This document shows, piece by piece, positions 44,936 through 54,275 of a stretch of 64,000 bases of DNA. The number at the start of each line of letters is the position of its first letter. Positions within the stretch are counted from its first letter, which is position 1. Under the pieces are notes generated by a model. The model made no database searches, was not told the origin of the DNA, and saw only the letters and a program-made list of their open reading frames with translations. Location: contig NZ_CP061321.1 in the NCBI RefSeq assembly GCF_018687195.1, positions 310,001 through 374,000 of the forward strand, read 5' to 3'. This stretch comes from Polynucleobacter sp. MWH-UH2A (lineage in GTDB: Bacteria > Pseudomonadota > Gammaproteobacteria > Burkholderiales > Burkholderiaceae). A program made the translations under genes and the position numbers.

Positions 44936-46120
44936 ATGAAGATTCGTCATCACATTTTTGCAGTAGCAGCTACTGCAATGCTTGCAACTGGCGCTTACGC
45001 TGCCGATATTAAAGTGGGCGTTATTGGCCCATTTACAGGTGGCTCATCCTCAATGGGTGTAAGTATGCGCGACGGTGTGCGCTTGGCAACTAAAGAAATT
45101 AATGCCGCTGGCGGCATTAATGGCAACAAGATCGTATTGGTAGAGCGCGATGATGAAGCAAAAAATGAGCGTGGCGTACAGATTGCTCAAGAATTTATTA
45201 ACAACGAAAAAGTAATCGCTACCCTTGGTTATATCAACACTGGTGTTGCATTGGCTTCACAGCGTTTCTTCCAGGAAGCGAAGATTCCAGTATTGAACAA
45301 CGTTGCTACAGGCTCATTGGTAACTCATCAGTTCCCTAATGCACCTGAGAACTATGTTTTCCGTAATGCTGCTGCCGACAATATTCAGGCTCCAATGATT
45401 GCTAAAGAGGCGGTTGAGAAGCGTGGCTTGAAGAAAGTGGCGATCTTGGCTGACTCTACTAACTACGGTCAGTTAGGTCGTGAGGATTTGGAAAAAGCCT
45501 TGAAGACATATGGCGTTACTCCGGTTGCTACAGAGAAATTCAATATTGGTGACGTGGATATGACTTCACAGTTGCTCAAAGCAAAAAATGCTGGTGCTGA
45601 TGTGATTTTGACTTACGCAATCGGACCTGAGTTGGCACAAATCGCTAACGGTATGGCGAAGTTGGGTTGGAAAAAACCAATGATTGGTAGCTGGACTTTG
45701 TCTATGGCAAGCTTTATCGATACCGCAGGTAAAAACGGTAACGGTGCAACAATGCCTCAGACATACATTCAGACTCCATCAACAACTGCTAAGCGTAAGG
45801 CATTCCAAGAGGCTTATTTAAAAGAGTTCAAGCCAAAGAACAACAACATTGCTTCTCCAGTTTCTGCGGCTCAGGGTTACGATTCTGTATACCTCTTGGC
45901 TGCTGCAATTAAGCAAGCAAATAGCACTGAAGGATCAAAGATTTTGGCAGCTTTGCAAGATCTTAAGACTCCAGTAGATGGTGTAGTGATTACTTATAAC
46001 AAGCCATTCTCTGCAACCGATCATGAAGCCATTAAGGCAAAAGACGTAGTCATGGGCGTAGTTGAAAACGGTCGTGTTGAGTTCTTGAATTCAGAAGATG
46101 CAACTGCCAAGAAGAAATAA
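44936..46120 (+). CDS. Branched-chain amino-acid-type ABC substrate-binding protein
   Basis: The 394-residue protein has a signal peptide of about 22 residues ending in AYA. A type I periplasmic binding fold follows: IKVGVIGPFTGGSSSMGVSM, then EINAAGGINGNKIVLVERDD. It binds an amino acid or amide/aromatic acid in the periplasm and hands it to the LivHMGF complex encoded downstream. GGAGAC precedes the ATG. A terminator separates it from livH, so receptor transcripts probably exceed those of the membrane part, as is common for ABC systems. Confidence 0.9.
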   Translation: MKIRHHIFAVAATAMLATGAYAADIKVGVIGPFTGGSSSMGVSMRDGVRLATKEINAAGGINGNKIVLVERDDEAKNERGVQIAQEFINNEKVIATLGYINTGVALASQRFFQEAKIPVLNNVATGSLVTHQFPNAPENYVFRNAAADNIQAPMIAKEAVEKRGLKKVAILADSTNYGQLGREDLEKALKTYGVTPVATEKFNIGDVDMTSQLLKAKNAGADVILTYAIGPELAQIANGMAKLGWKKPMIGSWTLSMASFIDTAGKNGNGATMPQTYIQTPSTTAKRKAFQEAYLKEFKPKNNNIASPVSAAQGYDSVYLLAAAIKQANSTEGSKILAALQDLKTPVDGVVITYNKPFSATDHEAIKAKDVVMGVVENGRVEFLNSEDATAKKK

Positions 46121-46179
46121 GCCCTCTTCAAGTTGCAAGCAATAGATTATTTTGCATTGCAACAATTGATCAAACAAAG

Positions 46180-46203
46180 CGCCGCCCAAAAAGCGGCGTT
46201 TTG
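46180..46203 (+). terminator. Intrinsic terminator between receptor and permease genes
   Basis: CGCCGC and GCGGCG pair perfectly around a seven-base loop and are followed by TTTT. It sits 60 bases after the receptor stop and would attenuate, not abolish, downstream expression. Confidence 0.8.
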
Positions 46204-46255
46204 CTTACAATGGCGGATTCGTTAATAAAAGTAATAAAAATATTAGGCCAATAAC

Positions 46256-47134
46256 ATGGAAATGCTTGCACAAATCCTCTCGAGCGGAATAGCGGTAGGA
46301 ATGATCTACGCGGTTATCGCTTTCGGGTTTCAGCTCACTTTTGCCACATCAGGCACTTTGAACTTCGGTCAAGGTGAGGCTCTGATGTTGGGCGCGCTTG
46401 TCGGCCTCACTTGTGTGGACACCTTTGGTATGAACTACTGGGTGATGATTCCAGTGGTCTGCTTATTTGGTATGTTGCAAGGTAGTTTTGTTGAATTAAT
46501 TGGCGTTCGCCCTGCGATCAAAATTAAATCCGAGTTTGGTTGGATTATGTCGACGATTGCTCTTGGAATTATTTTCAAAAACGTTGCTGAAAATATTTGG
46601 GGTCGTGATGCATTGCCATTTCCAGCTCCGCTTCCAATGGAGCCTATGAATTTCCTTGGTGCAAATATTCTCCCAATGGAAATCTTAGTAGTTGTCGGTG
46701 CATTGGTAATGATGTTGTTGGTAGAGTTCTTCAACCGTAAAACCATTTACGGTAAGGCGGTAGTGGCTACAGCAAATGATCGTGACGCTGCTGGATTGAT
46801 GGGCATTAATACCAGTGTAGTTATTACTTTTTCTTATGCTTTATCTTCCTTAACAGCTGCATTTGCCGGTGTATTGATTGCGCCGTTAACCTTGACTGGT
46901 GCGACTATGGGTGGTGCCTTAGGTTTGAAGGCATTCGCAGTGGCAATTATTGGCGGCTTATCTAGCGGCCTCGGAATTATTGTTGGTGGTTTGATTTTGG
47001 GTATTGTCGAAACCGCTACTGGCTTTTATATCTCTACTGGTTACAAAGATGTTCCAGGTTTGATTTTGTTATTGCTTGTATTGGCATACAAACCTTCTGG
47101 TCTCTTCGGTAAATCTGCAATTAAGAAAGTTTAA
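46256..47134 (+). CDS. livH: Branched-chain amino-acid-type ABC permease (LivH)
   Basis: The 292-residue protein has about eight membrane helices and the LivH landmarks: GIAVGMIYAVIAFGFQLTFA, LNFGQGEALMLGA, and GLKAFAVAIIGGLSSGLG, the cytoplasmic coupling-loop region. It forms the channel with LivM. Its stop codon overlaps the ATG of the next gene (TAATG). Confidence 0.9.
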   Translation: MEMLAQILSSGIAVGMIYAVIAFGFQLTFATSGTLNFGQGEALMLGALVGLTCVDTFGMNYWVMIPVVCLFGMLQGSFVELIGVRPAIKIKSEFGWIMSTIALGIIFKNVAENIWGRDALPFPAPLPMEPMNFLGANILPMEILVVVGALVMMLLVEFFNRKTIYGKAVVATANDRDAAGLMGINTSVVITFSYALSSLTAAFAGVLIAPLTLTGATMGGALGLKAFAVAIIGGLSSGLGIIVGGLILGIVETATGFYISTGYKDVPGLILLLLVLAYKPSGLFGKSAIKKV

Positions 47135-49062
47135 TGATGAAGAAGTCTCTACTCCCTCTATTAATTGCGATTGCGGCACTCTTTTGCTTGCCTCTCTTTA
47201 TTCATAACCCGTATTACATTCACTTAGTTGAAACGATTCTGATTTACACCATTCTCTTGTTTGGTTTGGATATTGTTGTAGGTTATGTAGGTCAAGTTTC
47301 ATTGGGTCACGCAGCCTTATTTGGTATTGGCTCGTATACGGCCGGCGTTTTGTATTTCCATTTTGGTTGGACTATTTGGGCAACCTTGCCAGCCTCAGTT
47401 GTAGTTACCTCCATTTTTGGTGGCATCTTGGCGTTGCCGGCCTTAAAGGTAATTGGCCCATATTTGGCGATGGTGACTTTGGCCTTCGGAACCATTACTC
47501 AGATTCTGATTAATGAAATGACCTGGATGACTGAGGGCCCATTAGGCATCAAGATTCCTAAACCAGATCTCATGGGCGTGCCTATGACCAAGGCTGAATA
47601 CTTCTGGTTGGTCTTGGCGGTTTTAGTCATGTCTTTGGTGGTTGTCGACCGTTTCGTTAAATCTCAAATTGGTCGTGCATTTGAAGCTTTGCGTGATAGC
47701 CCGATTGCTTGTGACTGTATGGGTGTTTCCGTATATCGCTTTAAGGTGATCGCATTTGTGATTAGCGCGGCTTTTGCTGGCTTGGCTGGTTGCTTATATG
47801 CTTATTCAGAGCAATATATTTCACCAAACACCTACAACAACGAATTAGCTGTTCTGTTCTTATTGGGCATCATTATGGGCGGACGCAAGTCACGCTTGGG
47901 TGCTTTGATTGGCGCGGCAATCATTGTGTTATTGCCTAAATTATTAGATGACATCAACTTGTTCCGTATCGTTGCATCAATTATTGCAATCGTAGTGGTA
48001 GTTGGTGCTGGTTTGGCGCTCTCCAAGAAGTTAACTACTCCAAGACGTGTAGCGGTTCCAATCGCTGGCGTAGTCGGTTTGGCTGCATTCTCATTCTGGC
48101 TTAATACGATTTCTGACTGGCGCTTGAGTATTTTCGGCTTCATGATTTTGTTGGTGGTGTACTACTTGCAAAACGGTATCGTGGGCTTTGCAAAAAGCTT
48201 CTACCAATCAATTACAGGTAAAGCAAAAACTACTCGTGGTGGTGAAGTTGAGGTGGTCGATGACTCGATTAGCTTTATTAGCGCTGTGGGCACTCAAAAT
48301 ACCGGTGCAGAACTCTTAAAAGTAGATTCTGTATTGATGCAGTTCGGTGGCTTGAAAGCGCTGAACAACGTTGACCTTAGTATTAAGCGCGGCACTATTC
48401 ATGGTTTGATTGGTCCTAACGGCTCCGGTAAGAGCACCATGATGAACGTGTTGACTGGTATCTACGTACCTACTGCTGGTAACGTGTTGTATGCCGGTGA
48501 AAGCGTCGTTGGTAAGACTTCTTCTGACATTGCCTTATCTGGTATCGCGCGTACCTTCCAGAACGTACAGTTGTTTGGTGAGATGACTGCCATCCAAAAC
48601 ATTTTGGTTGGTTTGCATCACACCTTTAAATCCAACATGCTTGAGGTTGCCTTAAATCTGCCACGCTATAAGCGTGAATCTGCTGAGGCACATGCGCGTG
48701 CAATGGCCTTGTTGAAGTTTGTGGGCTTGGACGACTTGGCTAATGAAGAGGCGCGTAACTTGCCGTACGGTAAGCAGCGTTTGCTAGAAATTGCTCGTGC
48801 ATTAGCGCTTGACCCAGAGTTACTTCTCTTGGATGAGCCAGCCGCAGGCTTAACAGCCCCTGATATCAAAGAGCTCTTGCGCATTATTCGTAAGATTCGC
48901 GATAACGGCATTACCTTCATCTTGATTGAGCATCATATGGATGTGGTGATGTCAGTTTGCGACACCGTGTCTGTATTGGACTTCGGTCAGAAGATTGCGG
49001 AAGGTAAACCAGCTGAAGTTCAGGCAGACGAGAAGGTGATTCATGCCTACTTGGGTACTTAA
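47134..49062 (+). CDS. Fused ABC permease and ATPase (LivM-LivG)
   Basis: The 642-residue protein joins two normally separate subunits. Residues 1 to about 300 form the LivM permease (GQVSLGHAALFGIGSYTAG, then VISAAFAGLAG). A linker with further hydrophobic segments follows. From about residue 395 it is a LivG ATPase with Walker A GPNGSGKST at 427-435, a LivG-type signature LPYGKQRLLEIARAL, and Walker B LLLLDEP. The fusion fixes a 1:1 ratio of permease and ATPase. No frame irregularity is seen, so it is a true fusion. Confidence 0.9.
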   Translation: MMKKSLLPLLIAIAALFCLPLFIHNPYYIHLVETILIYTILLFGLDIVVGYVGQVSLGHAALFGIGSYTAGVLYFHFGWTIWATLPASVVVTSIFGGILALPALKVIGPYLAMVTLAFGTITQILINEMTWMTEGPLGIKIPKPDLMGVPMTKAEYFWLVLAVLVMSLVVVDRFVKSQIGRAFEALRDSPIACDCMGVSVYRFKVIAFVISAAFAGLAGCLYAYSEQYISPNTYNNELAVLFLLGIIMGGRKSRLGALIGAAIIVLLPKLLDDINLFRIVASIIAIVVVVGAGLALSKKLTTPRRVAVPIAGVVGLAAFSFWLNTISDWRLSIFGFMILLVVYYLQNGIVGFAKSFYQSITGKAKTTRGGEVEVVDDSISFISAVGTQNTGAELLKVDSVLMQFGGLKALNNVDLSIKRGTIHGLIGPNGSGKSTMMNVLTGIYVPTAGNVLYAGESVVGKTSSDIALSGIARTFQNVQLFGEMTAIQNILVGLHHTFKSNMLEVALNLPRYKRESAEAHARAMALLKFVGLDDLANEEARNLPYGKQRLLEIARALALDPELLLLDEPAAGLTAPDIKELLRIIRKIRDNGITFILIEHHMDVVMSVCDTVSVLDFGQKIAEGKPAEVQADEKVIHAYLGT

Positions 49063-49092
49063 TCACTAGAACAATATTGAACGGTAAATACC

Positions 49093-49821
49093 ATGTTATC
49101 TATTAAGAATCTTGAAGCAGGCTACGGAAAAGTCAAAGTACTCCACGGCATCAATATTGATGTGCCTAAAGGGCAGGTGATCACCTTGATTGGCTCCAAC
49201 GGTGCTGGCAAAACCACAACCATGCGTGCCATCACCGGCATGATCAAGCCTACTGCGGGCGAAGTCAGCTTGGGCGGTGAAAAAATTGATGGTTACGACT
49301 CTCATAAAATTGCGCGCTTAGGTTTAGCCCATAGCCCAGAGGGTCGTCGCGTATTCACTACCATGTCGGTTACCGACAATTTGTTGCTGGGCGCATTTCC
49401 ACGCTTCACTGGAAGCCGTCCAAAAGGCGATATCAAGAGCGATTTAGAAAAAGCCCTAGAAATGTTCCCTCGCTTAAAAGAGCGTCGTAATCAATTGGCG
49501 GGCACATTATCTGGCGGTGAGCAGCAGATGTTGGCAATGGCTCGCGCAGTGATGTTAAATCCAGAGATCATTCTCTTAGATGAACCTTCAATGGGTCTTG
49601 CGCCAATTTTGGTGGAGGAGGTTTTCAAGATCATTTCTAATCTGAAGTCTCAAGGCGTGACCATGTTGTTGGTTGAGCAATTTGCTGCAGCGGCTTTAAA
49701 TGTTGCCGACTATGGTTATGTATTGGAGAACGGCAAGATTGCGACTCATGGCCCAGCAGCCAAACTCAAAGACGATCCCGCAGTTAAAGCAGCGTACTTG
49801 GGTGGAGCAGGGGGTCACTAA
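49093..49821 (+). CDS. livF: Branched-chain amino-acid-type ABC ATPase (LivF)
   Basis: The 242-residue protein has Walker A GSNGAGKTT, the LivF-type signature LSGGEQQMLAMARAV, Walker B IILLDEPSMGLAP, and the switch His replaced by Gln in LLVEQFA as normal for the family. It pairs with the ATPase half of the fused subunit. A strong terminator follows 32 bases after its stop, closing the transporter operon. Confidence 0.9.
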   Translation: MLSIKNLEAGYGKVKVLHGINIDVPKGQVITLIGSNGAGKTTTMRAITGMIKPTAGEVSLGGEKIDGYDSHKIARLGLAHSPEGRRVFTTMSVTDNLLLGAFPRFTGSRPKGDIKSDLEKALEMFPRLKERRNQLAGTLSGGEQQMLAMARAVMLNPEIILLDEPSMGLAPILVEEVFKIISNLKSQGVTMLLVEQFAAAALNVADYGYVLENGKIATHGPAAKLKDDPAVKAAYLGGAGGH

Positions 49822-49853
49822 GTTACATCTATTGATGGATGGTCATCAATAAT

Positions 49854-49881
49854 AAAAAAGCCCTTTTTTAAGGGCTTTTTT
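49854..49881. terminator. Bidirectional intrinsic terminator
   Basis: A 12-base perfect stem, AAAAAAGCCCTT with AAGGGCTTTTTT around TTTT, lies between livF and the convergent outer-membrane protein gene and can serve both. Confidence 0.85.
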
Positions 49882-49893
49882 ATTTCCTAATTT

Positions 49894-50808
49894 TTAATTA
49901 ATTGGAAAACCCACCTTCAGAATGTATTCATTCACACTATGGCTATCCCATACTCGCGCATTCGAGCATTCAGCTTCACCTCCACCCATGCAGGTTCCGC
50001 CAGCCAACTGGTAACGCCATGCACCAGTGACCCACCAGTCTTTAGCTGCATAGTGTAGATTGGGGCCAATAAAGGTTGCGCGCTGAACTTGATTGCGTAA
50101 GTTGAGTTCAGAATAATCATTATGAAAGCGTGCCTCAACACCAGCTGACCACTTTGGAGCAAAACGATAGCTTGCGCCAACCAAGATGTCGAGCATTGAT
50201 TCTGGGACGTTGCCGTTTTCAATAAATTTCAGGCGCTCATTAGCAACCACGATATTGCTGGCGACCACCAGGCGATCATCAATAAAGTTTGATTGCAGCA
50301 AGAGTCGCGCTTCGATCTCATCTTTATTTCTTCCCCAGCTAGGCTCAAGGTAGAGTCCTACACCAACGGGCGAAGTGACGGGATTGGTAATGCGATAAAT
50401 TGCCTCTAGAGACCCACCCTCAATACCACTTTTTCTATAGGCCGTGGAAGGATCATGGGAGGAGGGAACGCCATAGCCACCGGTACAACTCGCGGCATCT
50501 TCACAAGCTTCTGGGTTGGTGTAGTTTTGGTTGGCGCTGGTGTAATAAGAATTAATGTAGCCAGCGATTTGTAAATCGTTGGTGAGGCCGTACTCCAATT
50601 CTGTTCTTGCGGTCCAGGCTTCGTAGCTTCCTGCAGCTTGCTGTTGATTGAGCTGTAGGCGTTGCTCGAATTCTAACGTTCCTTTGGGTTGTAAATCGAG
50701 TGTATAGATCCAGCCAAATACGCCTTCACCAGCATTGGCAAAAGAGAAGTGCAAGGTGGCGGCAAGAAAAAGGCTGAAGGCCAAAAGTCTTTTGATAGTG
50801 AGTTTCAT
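49894..50808 (-). CDS. Outer-membrane beta-barrel protein, unknown (DUF6662-like)
   Basis: The 304-residue protein has a signal peptide ending near ANA (residue 26) and alternating amphipathic strands. GYINSYYTS, AIYRIT and VGLYLEPSWGR are typical barrel strands. Four cysteines occur in two loops (ACEDAASC and GTCMGGGEAEC), perhaps as disulfides. It resembles an uncharacterised family I recall as DUF6662. A promoter overlapped by a Fur-like site precedes it, pointing to iron-linked expression. Its exact role is unknown. Confidence 0.7.
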   Translation of the reverse strand: MKLTIKRLLAFSLFLAATLHFSFANAGEGVFGWIYTLDLQPKGTLEFEQRLQLNQQQAAGSYEAWTARTELEYGLTNDLQIAGYINSYYTSANQNYTNPEACEDAASCTGGYGVPSSHDPSTAYRKSGIEGGSLEAIYRITNPVTSPVGVGLYLEPSWGRNKDEIEARLLLQSNFIDDRLVVASNIVVANERLKFIENGNVPESMLDILVGASYRFAPKWSAGVEARFHNDYSELNLRNQVQRATFIGPNLHYAAKDWWVTGAWRYQLAGGTCMGGGEAECSNARVWDSHSVNEYILKVGFPIN

Positions 50809-50876
50809 AGAGGATCGTCATCTTTTTGAGAGTTGATTGAAAGTGTTCGAATGGGTAATTCGAATCGGATTTCAAT

Positions 50877-50905
50877 ATAACAAATCAAATAAGAATGATT
50901 CTCAA
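50877..50905 (-). promoter_or_regulatory. Promoter with Fur-box-like site for the outer-membrane protein gene
   Basis: On the minus strand TTGAGA (50905-50900) and TGTTAT (50882-50877) are spaced by 17 bases, about 70 bases before the ATG. Overlapping the -35 is TGAGAATCATTCTTA (50904-50890), matching about 12 of 15 positions of the 7-1-7 Fur consensus TGATAATCATTATCA. Iron-loaded Fur would block this promoter. Confidence 0.55.
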
Positions 50906-51002
50906 GTAGGTATAAGACCATTACTCAATAAATGGCTACTTGAATGTGGGATTACATCGTTTTGTTGTTTTACTTATTTCTTGTAACTTGTAAGATGCAC
51001 AT

Positions 51003-51248
51003 ATGGATTCACAAGCATTAGAAAAATTGGTTTTAATGAAAATGCCATTTGGCAAACATGCAGGTCGTGCGATAGCTGACTTGCCTGGAAATTATTTGGC
51101 TTGGTTTGCGCGTGAAGGATTTCCGAAGGGCGAGCTTGGTGAATTGCTGGAGTTAATGCATACCTTGGATCACAACGGCTTACGCGGCCTCTTGGCGCCT
51201 ATTCAGAATGCGCAAAAATTGCAAAAAGCCCACGAGGTACGAGATTAA
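51003..51248 (+). CDS. DUF3820 family protein
   Basis: The 81-residue protein matches the short DUF3820 family, with MPFGKHAGRAIADLPGNYLAW and FAREGFPKGELGELL. The fold is related to exonuclease-associated domains; older annotation calls it a quorum-sensing regulated virulence factor, but no mechanism is known. The ATG lies almost directly after a TAAGATGCACAT stretch with no strong binding site. It shares the upstream region holding the Fur-like site with the outer-membrane protein gene. Confidence 0.8.
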   Translation: MDSQALEKLVLMKMPFGKHAGRAIADLPGNYLAWFAREGFPKGELGELLELMHTLDHNGLRGLLAPIQNAQKLQKAHEVRD

Positions 51249-52300
51249 TTTGCTTTTGATCGAATGATGACGGTTACACGCTTGCGCTCGTAAGTGACTC
51301 CAGGGGTATCTGGCGGACTGCTTTGACTAAGCTCAACTGTTACCTGGGTTTGTGACTGGAGCAGAGTAGCGATACGATGGGCAAGATCGGCATTCTGGTC
51401 ATATTGAATCTGAATGCTAGCAACTTTGCCTGAGCGAATGCTGGTCAGAATGGCATTTACCTTCTCAGCCGAATACACATCAAAAAATACGGGATACCAG
51501 CCACCGATGGAGTTCGCAGTCTGAGTCTTATTGCTTTGAGTTGATATAGATTGCACAGTTTGGGTAGTTTGAATCGGCAACTGAAAGTCAATCCCAGTTT
51601 TACTCACTAACTCTGCATAAGAAATTGGTGGCGTCATCAATGCGTCATTGGAATTTTCAATCCAAAAAGCCCACGCCAGATTTTTGCTGGGGTCATATAC
51701 CAATTTATATAAATGACTCGGTATCGTGACATGACCTCTACCTATGCTTCCTTGATTGCCGGTTGAGCCAGTAAAGACATAAATATCGCCTGTAGCTCGT
51801 TTGGCATAGTGTCTAGTTGGCTCTTCTACATTCTTAGCCCAAATACCCTGATTATTTTGTCTAGCCTGCGGCATCATATTGGCCAGAGAGAATGATTGAG
51901 CCATAGCCCTCTCATTACTCATATCGCCTGCTGGGGCGTTGTGGCCTCGGTCGTAGCCGCTGCCCCGATAGTCAGAGAGAAGGGCTCTTTCTGAGAAGGG
52001 AAGTCGAGCCTCTTCATAGAACTGGTTGCTTCTGCGTGGATGCGGAGCCATTAGCTGCTCTCGATTGAGCTTCTCCACAACATAGATAGGTTTCTTGTCT
52101 TGAGTAGAGTAATAGATCGCAAAACTATCAAAGCACAGGTCGCGACCCACTTGAGGGGCAGTAGGAATGCGTTGATTGGGAAAGAGGTCCTTGCAGTTAT
52201 CAAATAGCGCAAAGGCGCTTAGCGGCGTGAGTAAGTATCCAACTAGGCCAATGAGGCTAATGAAGTGAAATAAGACAGATGATTTGCGATTTGGATTCAT
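51245..52300 (-). CDS. Secreted DNA/RNA non-specific endonuclease
   Basis: The protein of about 351 residues has an N-terminal hydrophobic segment acting as signal or anchor. The beta-beta-alpha-metal nuclease motif follows: YDRGHNAPAGDM with the catalytic His, then the metal-binding Asn region LANMMPQARQNNQGIW. It resembles Serratia nuclease (NucA) enzymes that degrade extracellular or periplasmic nucleic acid. The start at 52300 (MNPNRKS) gives a normal signal; an ATG at 52330 adds ten residues. It overlaps the DUF3820 gene end by four bases. Confidence 0.85.
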   Translation of the reverse strand: MNPNRKSSVLFHFISLIGLVGYLLTPLSAFALFDNCKDLFPNQRIPTAPQVGRDLCFDSFAIYYSTQDKKPIYVVEKLNREQLMAPHPRRSNQFYEEARLPFSERALLSDYRGSGYDRGHNAPAGDMSNERAMAQSFSLANMMPQARQNNQGIWAKNVEEPTRHYAKRATGDIYVFTGSTGNQGSIGRGHVTIPSHLYKLVYDPSKNLAWAFWIENSNDALMTPPISYAELVSKTGIDFQLPIQTTQTVQSISTQSNKTQTANSIGGWYPVFFDVYSAEKVNAILTSIRSGKVASIQIQYDQNADLAHRIATLLQSQTQVTVELSQSSPPDTPGVTYERKRVTVIIRSKAN

Positions 52301-52330
52301 TGCCCATAAGTGTAGGGCTAGCCAAACCAT

Positions 52331-52786
52331 CAGAGCTTGGCATTCGCCTTAGAGCTAGTGTGAAATCAATGAAATTTCTTGAACATGTCAGCCTCTGAGC
52401 CTTGATGAATCATGCTCTGCAGCAATTATGGCCAGTAACTACCGGTAGAAAAGAAAGCAGACCTAGATACTAGATGTATGGTTTTTAGGGGTCAATTTTG
52501 GTTTCAAATAGTAAAAAAGTCAGAAATCAGGCAATTTTTTATAAAATGAAATTAGTGCCCCCTAACATCTATAAGTAATTGATTTATATGTACTTATTGT
52601 CTAATTTAGATCACTTATTCGGGAACTCCCGTATTTCAACAACTAAAAGTTATTGAAATCTTTTTCTTTATTCTTGACTTGATATAAGAACCTTTTTAGG
52701 ATGACCCATGTTTTTAATATATTGCGATGCAACATAAAACAGTTAGGCAAGTGTCTTGAGTGTTTTTGAGAGTCGCAAATCAGTGA
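52331..52786. other. Gene-free intergenic region with palindromes
   Basis: No credible gene was seen in these 456 bases. Two short symmetric elements stand out: CTACCGGTAG at 52439-52448 and CGGGA-AC-TCCCG at 52620-52631. The right part carries the promoter listed next. The region separates divergently transcribed nuclease and transglycosylase genes. Confidence 0.4.
52674..52702 (+). promoter_or_regulatory. Candidate sigma-70 promoter for the lytic transglycosylase gene
   Basis: TTGACT at 52674 and TAGGAT at 52697 are separated by 17 bases and lie 85 bases before the transglycosylase start. The CGGGA/TCCCG inverted repeat is 43 bases upstream of the -35 element. Confidence 0.45.
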
Positions 52787-53770
52787 ATGAGTAAATGTGT
52801 AACGAACAATTTGAGTGAAATGCAGGGGTCGCAACCAGCGATGTTGGCTGCGAAAGACCTGTTAGCCCATGCTATGGCTCCGGTTTACCGAGTCATTAAT
52901 GGCTTGCTCGTTGTTACGGTATTTATGGTGGTTGGCCTTTGGCTTTCTGGCAATGGCACCAACGCTGGCGCCTTTGACTTGGCCCGCATATTAGTTCCAG
53001 ACGAGGCACGTCACATCGTGTGGAGCAATGGCTTTGGCATGCTCGATCAATACAAGGGTAACGAGAATGTCGCTACAGCCTCTGATACGGATATCGCTTC
53101 AGTGATTTATCAAAAATCAGGCCAGCATGCTTCTGGATTGGCGAGCGTGAAGCAGCAAACGGTTGCTTTGTTGATGCCTTCAGTAGCGCAAGTGCAAGTG
53201 AAGTCTATTTCTCATTTGGCTGATCGCATTCCAGCATCTAAGTTAGATCCCCAGGCGCTGGATAGCAATCTAATGGGCTCTATTCAGAATCAACGCGCTG
53301 TGGCGGACTTCTTTGAAAAAAAATATAGCCTCGATCGCAACAAGATTGAGGAATATGTTTCGAATACGATTTTGATTGCCAAAGAAGTCAATATTGATCC
53401 TGTGTTGTTGCTTGCAGTCATTTCGGTGGAATCGAATTTCAATCCAAATACTAAGAGTCAGGCTGGCGCAGAAGGTCTCATGCAAGTCATGACTTCAGTA
53501 CATCGTGAAAAATATGCCTTGTATGGCGGAACTCAGCAGGCTGTGAAACCCGAAGTGAATATTCGTGTTGGCGCTTATATTCTGAAGTACTTAATTGCTA
53601 CAGCGGGTTCATTGCGTAATGGTTTGAAGTATTACGTTGGCGCTGCTAACGCCGAAGATGATGGCGGCTATGCTGACAAGGTATTGGCAGAGCGCAATCG
53701 CTTGATTGGTCTGTGCCAGACCAAATCTATCAATCGCCTAACCTTGAACGGAAAGTCTATTCGTTCTTAA
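52787..53770 (+). CDS. Lytic transglycosylase with SLT domain
   Basis: The 327-residue protein has one membrane segment (about residues 38-58) and a C-terminal SLT domain. The catalytic Glu lies in LLLAVISVESNFNP, and GAEGLMQVM plus the NIRVGAYILKYL stretch follow. It cleaves peptidoglycan between MurNAc and GlcNAc, anchored at the inner membrane. Start at 52787 or the ATG at 52820; neither binding site is decisive. An intrinsic terminator follows. Confidence 0.85.
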   Translation: MSKCVTNNLSEMQGSQPAMLAAKDLLAHAMAPVYRVINGLLVVTVFMVVGLWLSGNGTNAGAFDLARILVPDEARHIVWSNGFGMLDQYKGNENVATASDTDIASVIYQKSGQHASGLASVKQQTVALLMPSVAQVQVKSISHLADRIPASKLDPQALDSNLMGSIQNQRAVADFFEKKYSLDRNKIEEYVSNTILIAKEVNIDPVLLLAVISVESNFNPNTKSQAGAEGLMQVMTSVHREKYALYGGTQQAVKPEVNIRVGAYILKYLIATAGSLRNGLKYYVGAANAEDDGGYADKVLAERNRLIGLCQTKSINRLTLNGKSIRS

Positions 53771-53810
53771 TGGTTCGTCTGTATTGCTAGGACTAGATTG
53801 CAGATAAAAA

Positions 53811-53832
53811 ACCACCCTCGGGTGGCTTTTGT
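53811..53832 (+). terminator. Intrinsic terminator after the transglycosylase gene
   Basis: CCACCC and GGGTGG pair around a two-base apical sequence, followed by CTTTTGTTTT, 40 bases after the stop. Confidence 0.7.
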
Positions 53833-53868
53833 TTTGAATACGTACTACCGGTCAAGCTGCTTGTAGAG

Positions 53869-54216
53869 TTAGTTCACTCCATGTAGCTCAACATCAAATA
53901 CGAGGGTTGCATTGGGTGGAATAACACCGCCAGCACCGCGAGCGCCATAGCCCATCTCTGCTGGAATGATTAGGGTACGCTTGCCGCCAATCTTCATTCC
54001 GGCAACACCTTGATCCCAGCCCTTAATGACATGCCCAGCACCCAATGGGAAGCTAAACAGTTGGCCGCGATCGAGTGAGCTATCAAATTTTGTGCCTTTA
54101 TGGTCTGGCGCATTTTCATCATAGAGCCAGCCGGTATAGTGCACGTCAACGTGATTGCCGGCAGTGGCTTCTTTGCCATCGCCAACAACGGTATCAATTT
54201 TCTGGAGTTCAGACAT
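53869..54216 (-). CDS. FKBP-type peptidyl-prolyl isomerase
   Basis: The 115-residue single-domain FKBP has [39 protein letters not shown] and the C-terminal [18 protein letters not shown], all standard active-site strands. It catalyses proline cis-trans isomerisation in the cytoplasm; no signal peptide is present. It lies 59 bases downstream of an MFS gene on the same strand. Confidence 0.9.
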   Translation of the reverse strand: MSELQKIDTVVGDGKEATAGNHVDVHYTGWLYDENAPDHKGTKFDSSLDRGQLFSFPLGAGHVIKGWDQGVAGMKIGGKRTLIIPAEMGYGARGAGGVIPPNATLVFDVELHGVN

Positions 54217-54275
54217 GGTGTATTCCTTAATGTATCTATTTCTATAAGTTCAAATGACTGGCTAGTATAGGCGTA

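Noticed and set aside
47832-48143. 103-codon minus-strand frame
   Set aside because: It is antisense to the fused transporter gene and has low-complexity, shadow-like composition.
49932-50222. Second 96-codon minus-strand frame inside the outer-membrane protein gene
   Set aside because: It overlaps the barrel gene in another frame on the same strand and has no start signal.
52643-52834. 63-codon minus-strand frame before the transglycosylase gene
   Set aside because: It covers the likely promoter and start of the transglycosylase gene, has no binding site, and its composition is not protein-like.
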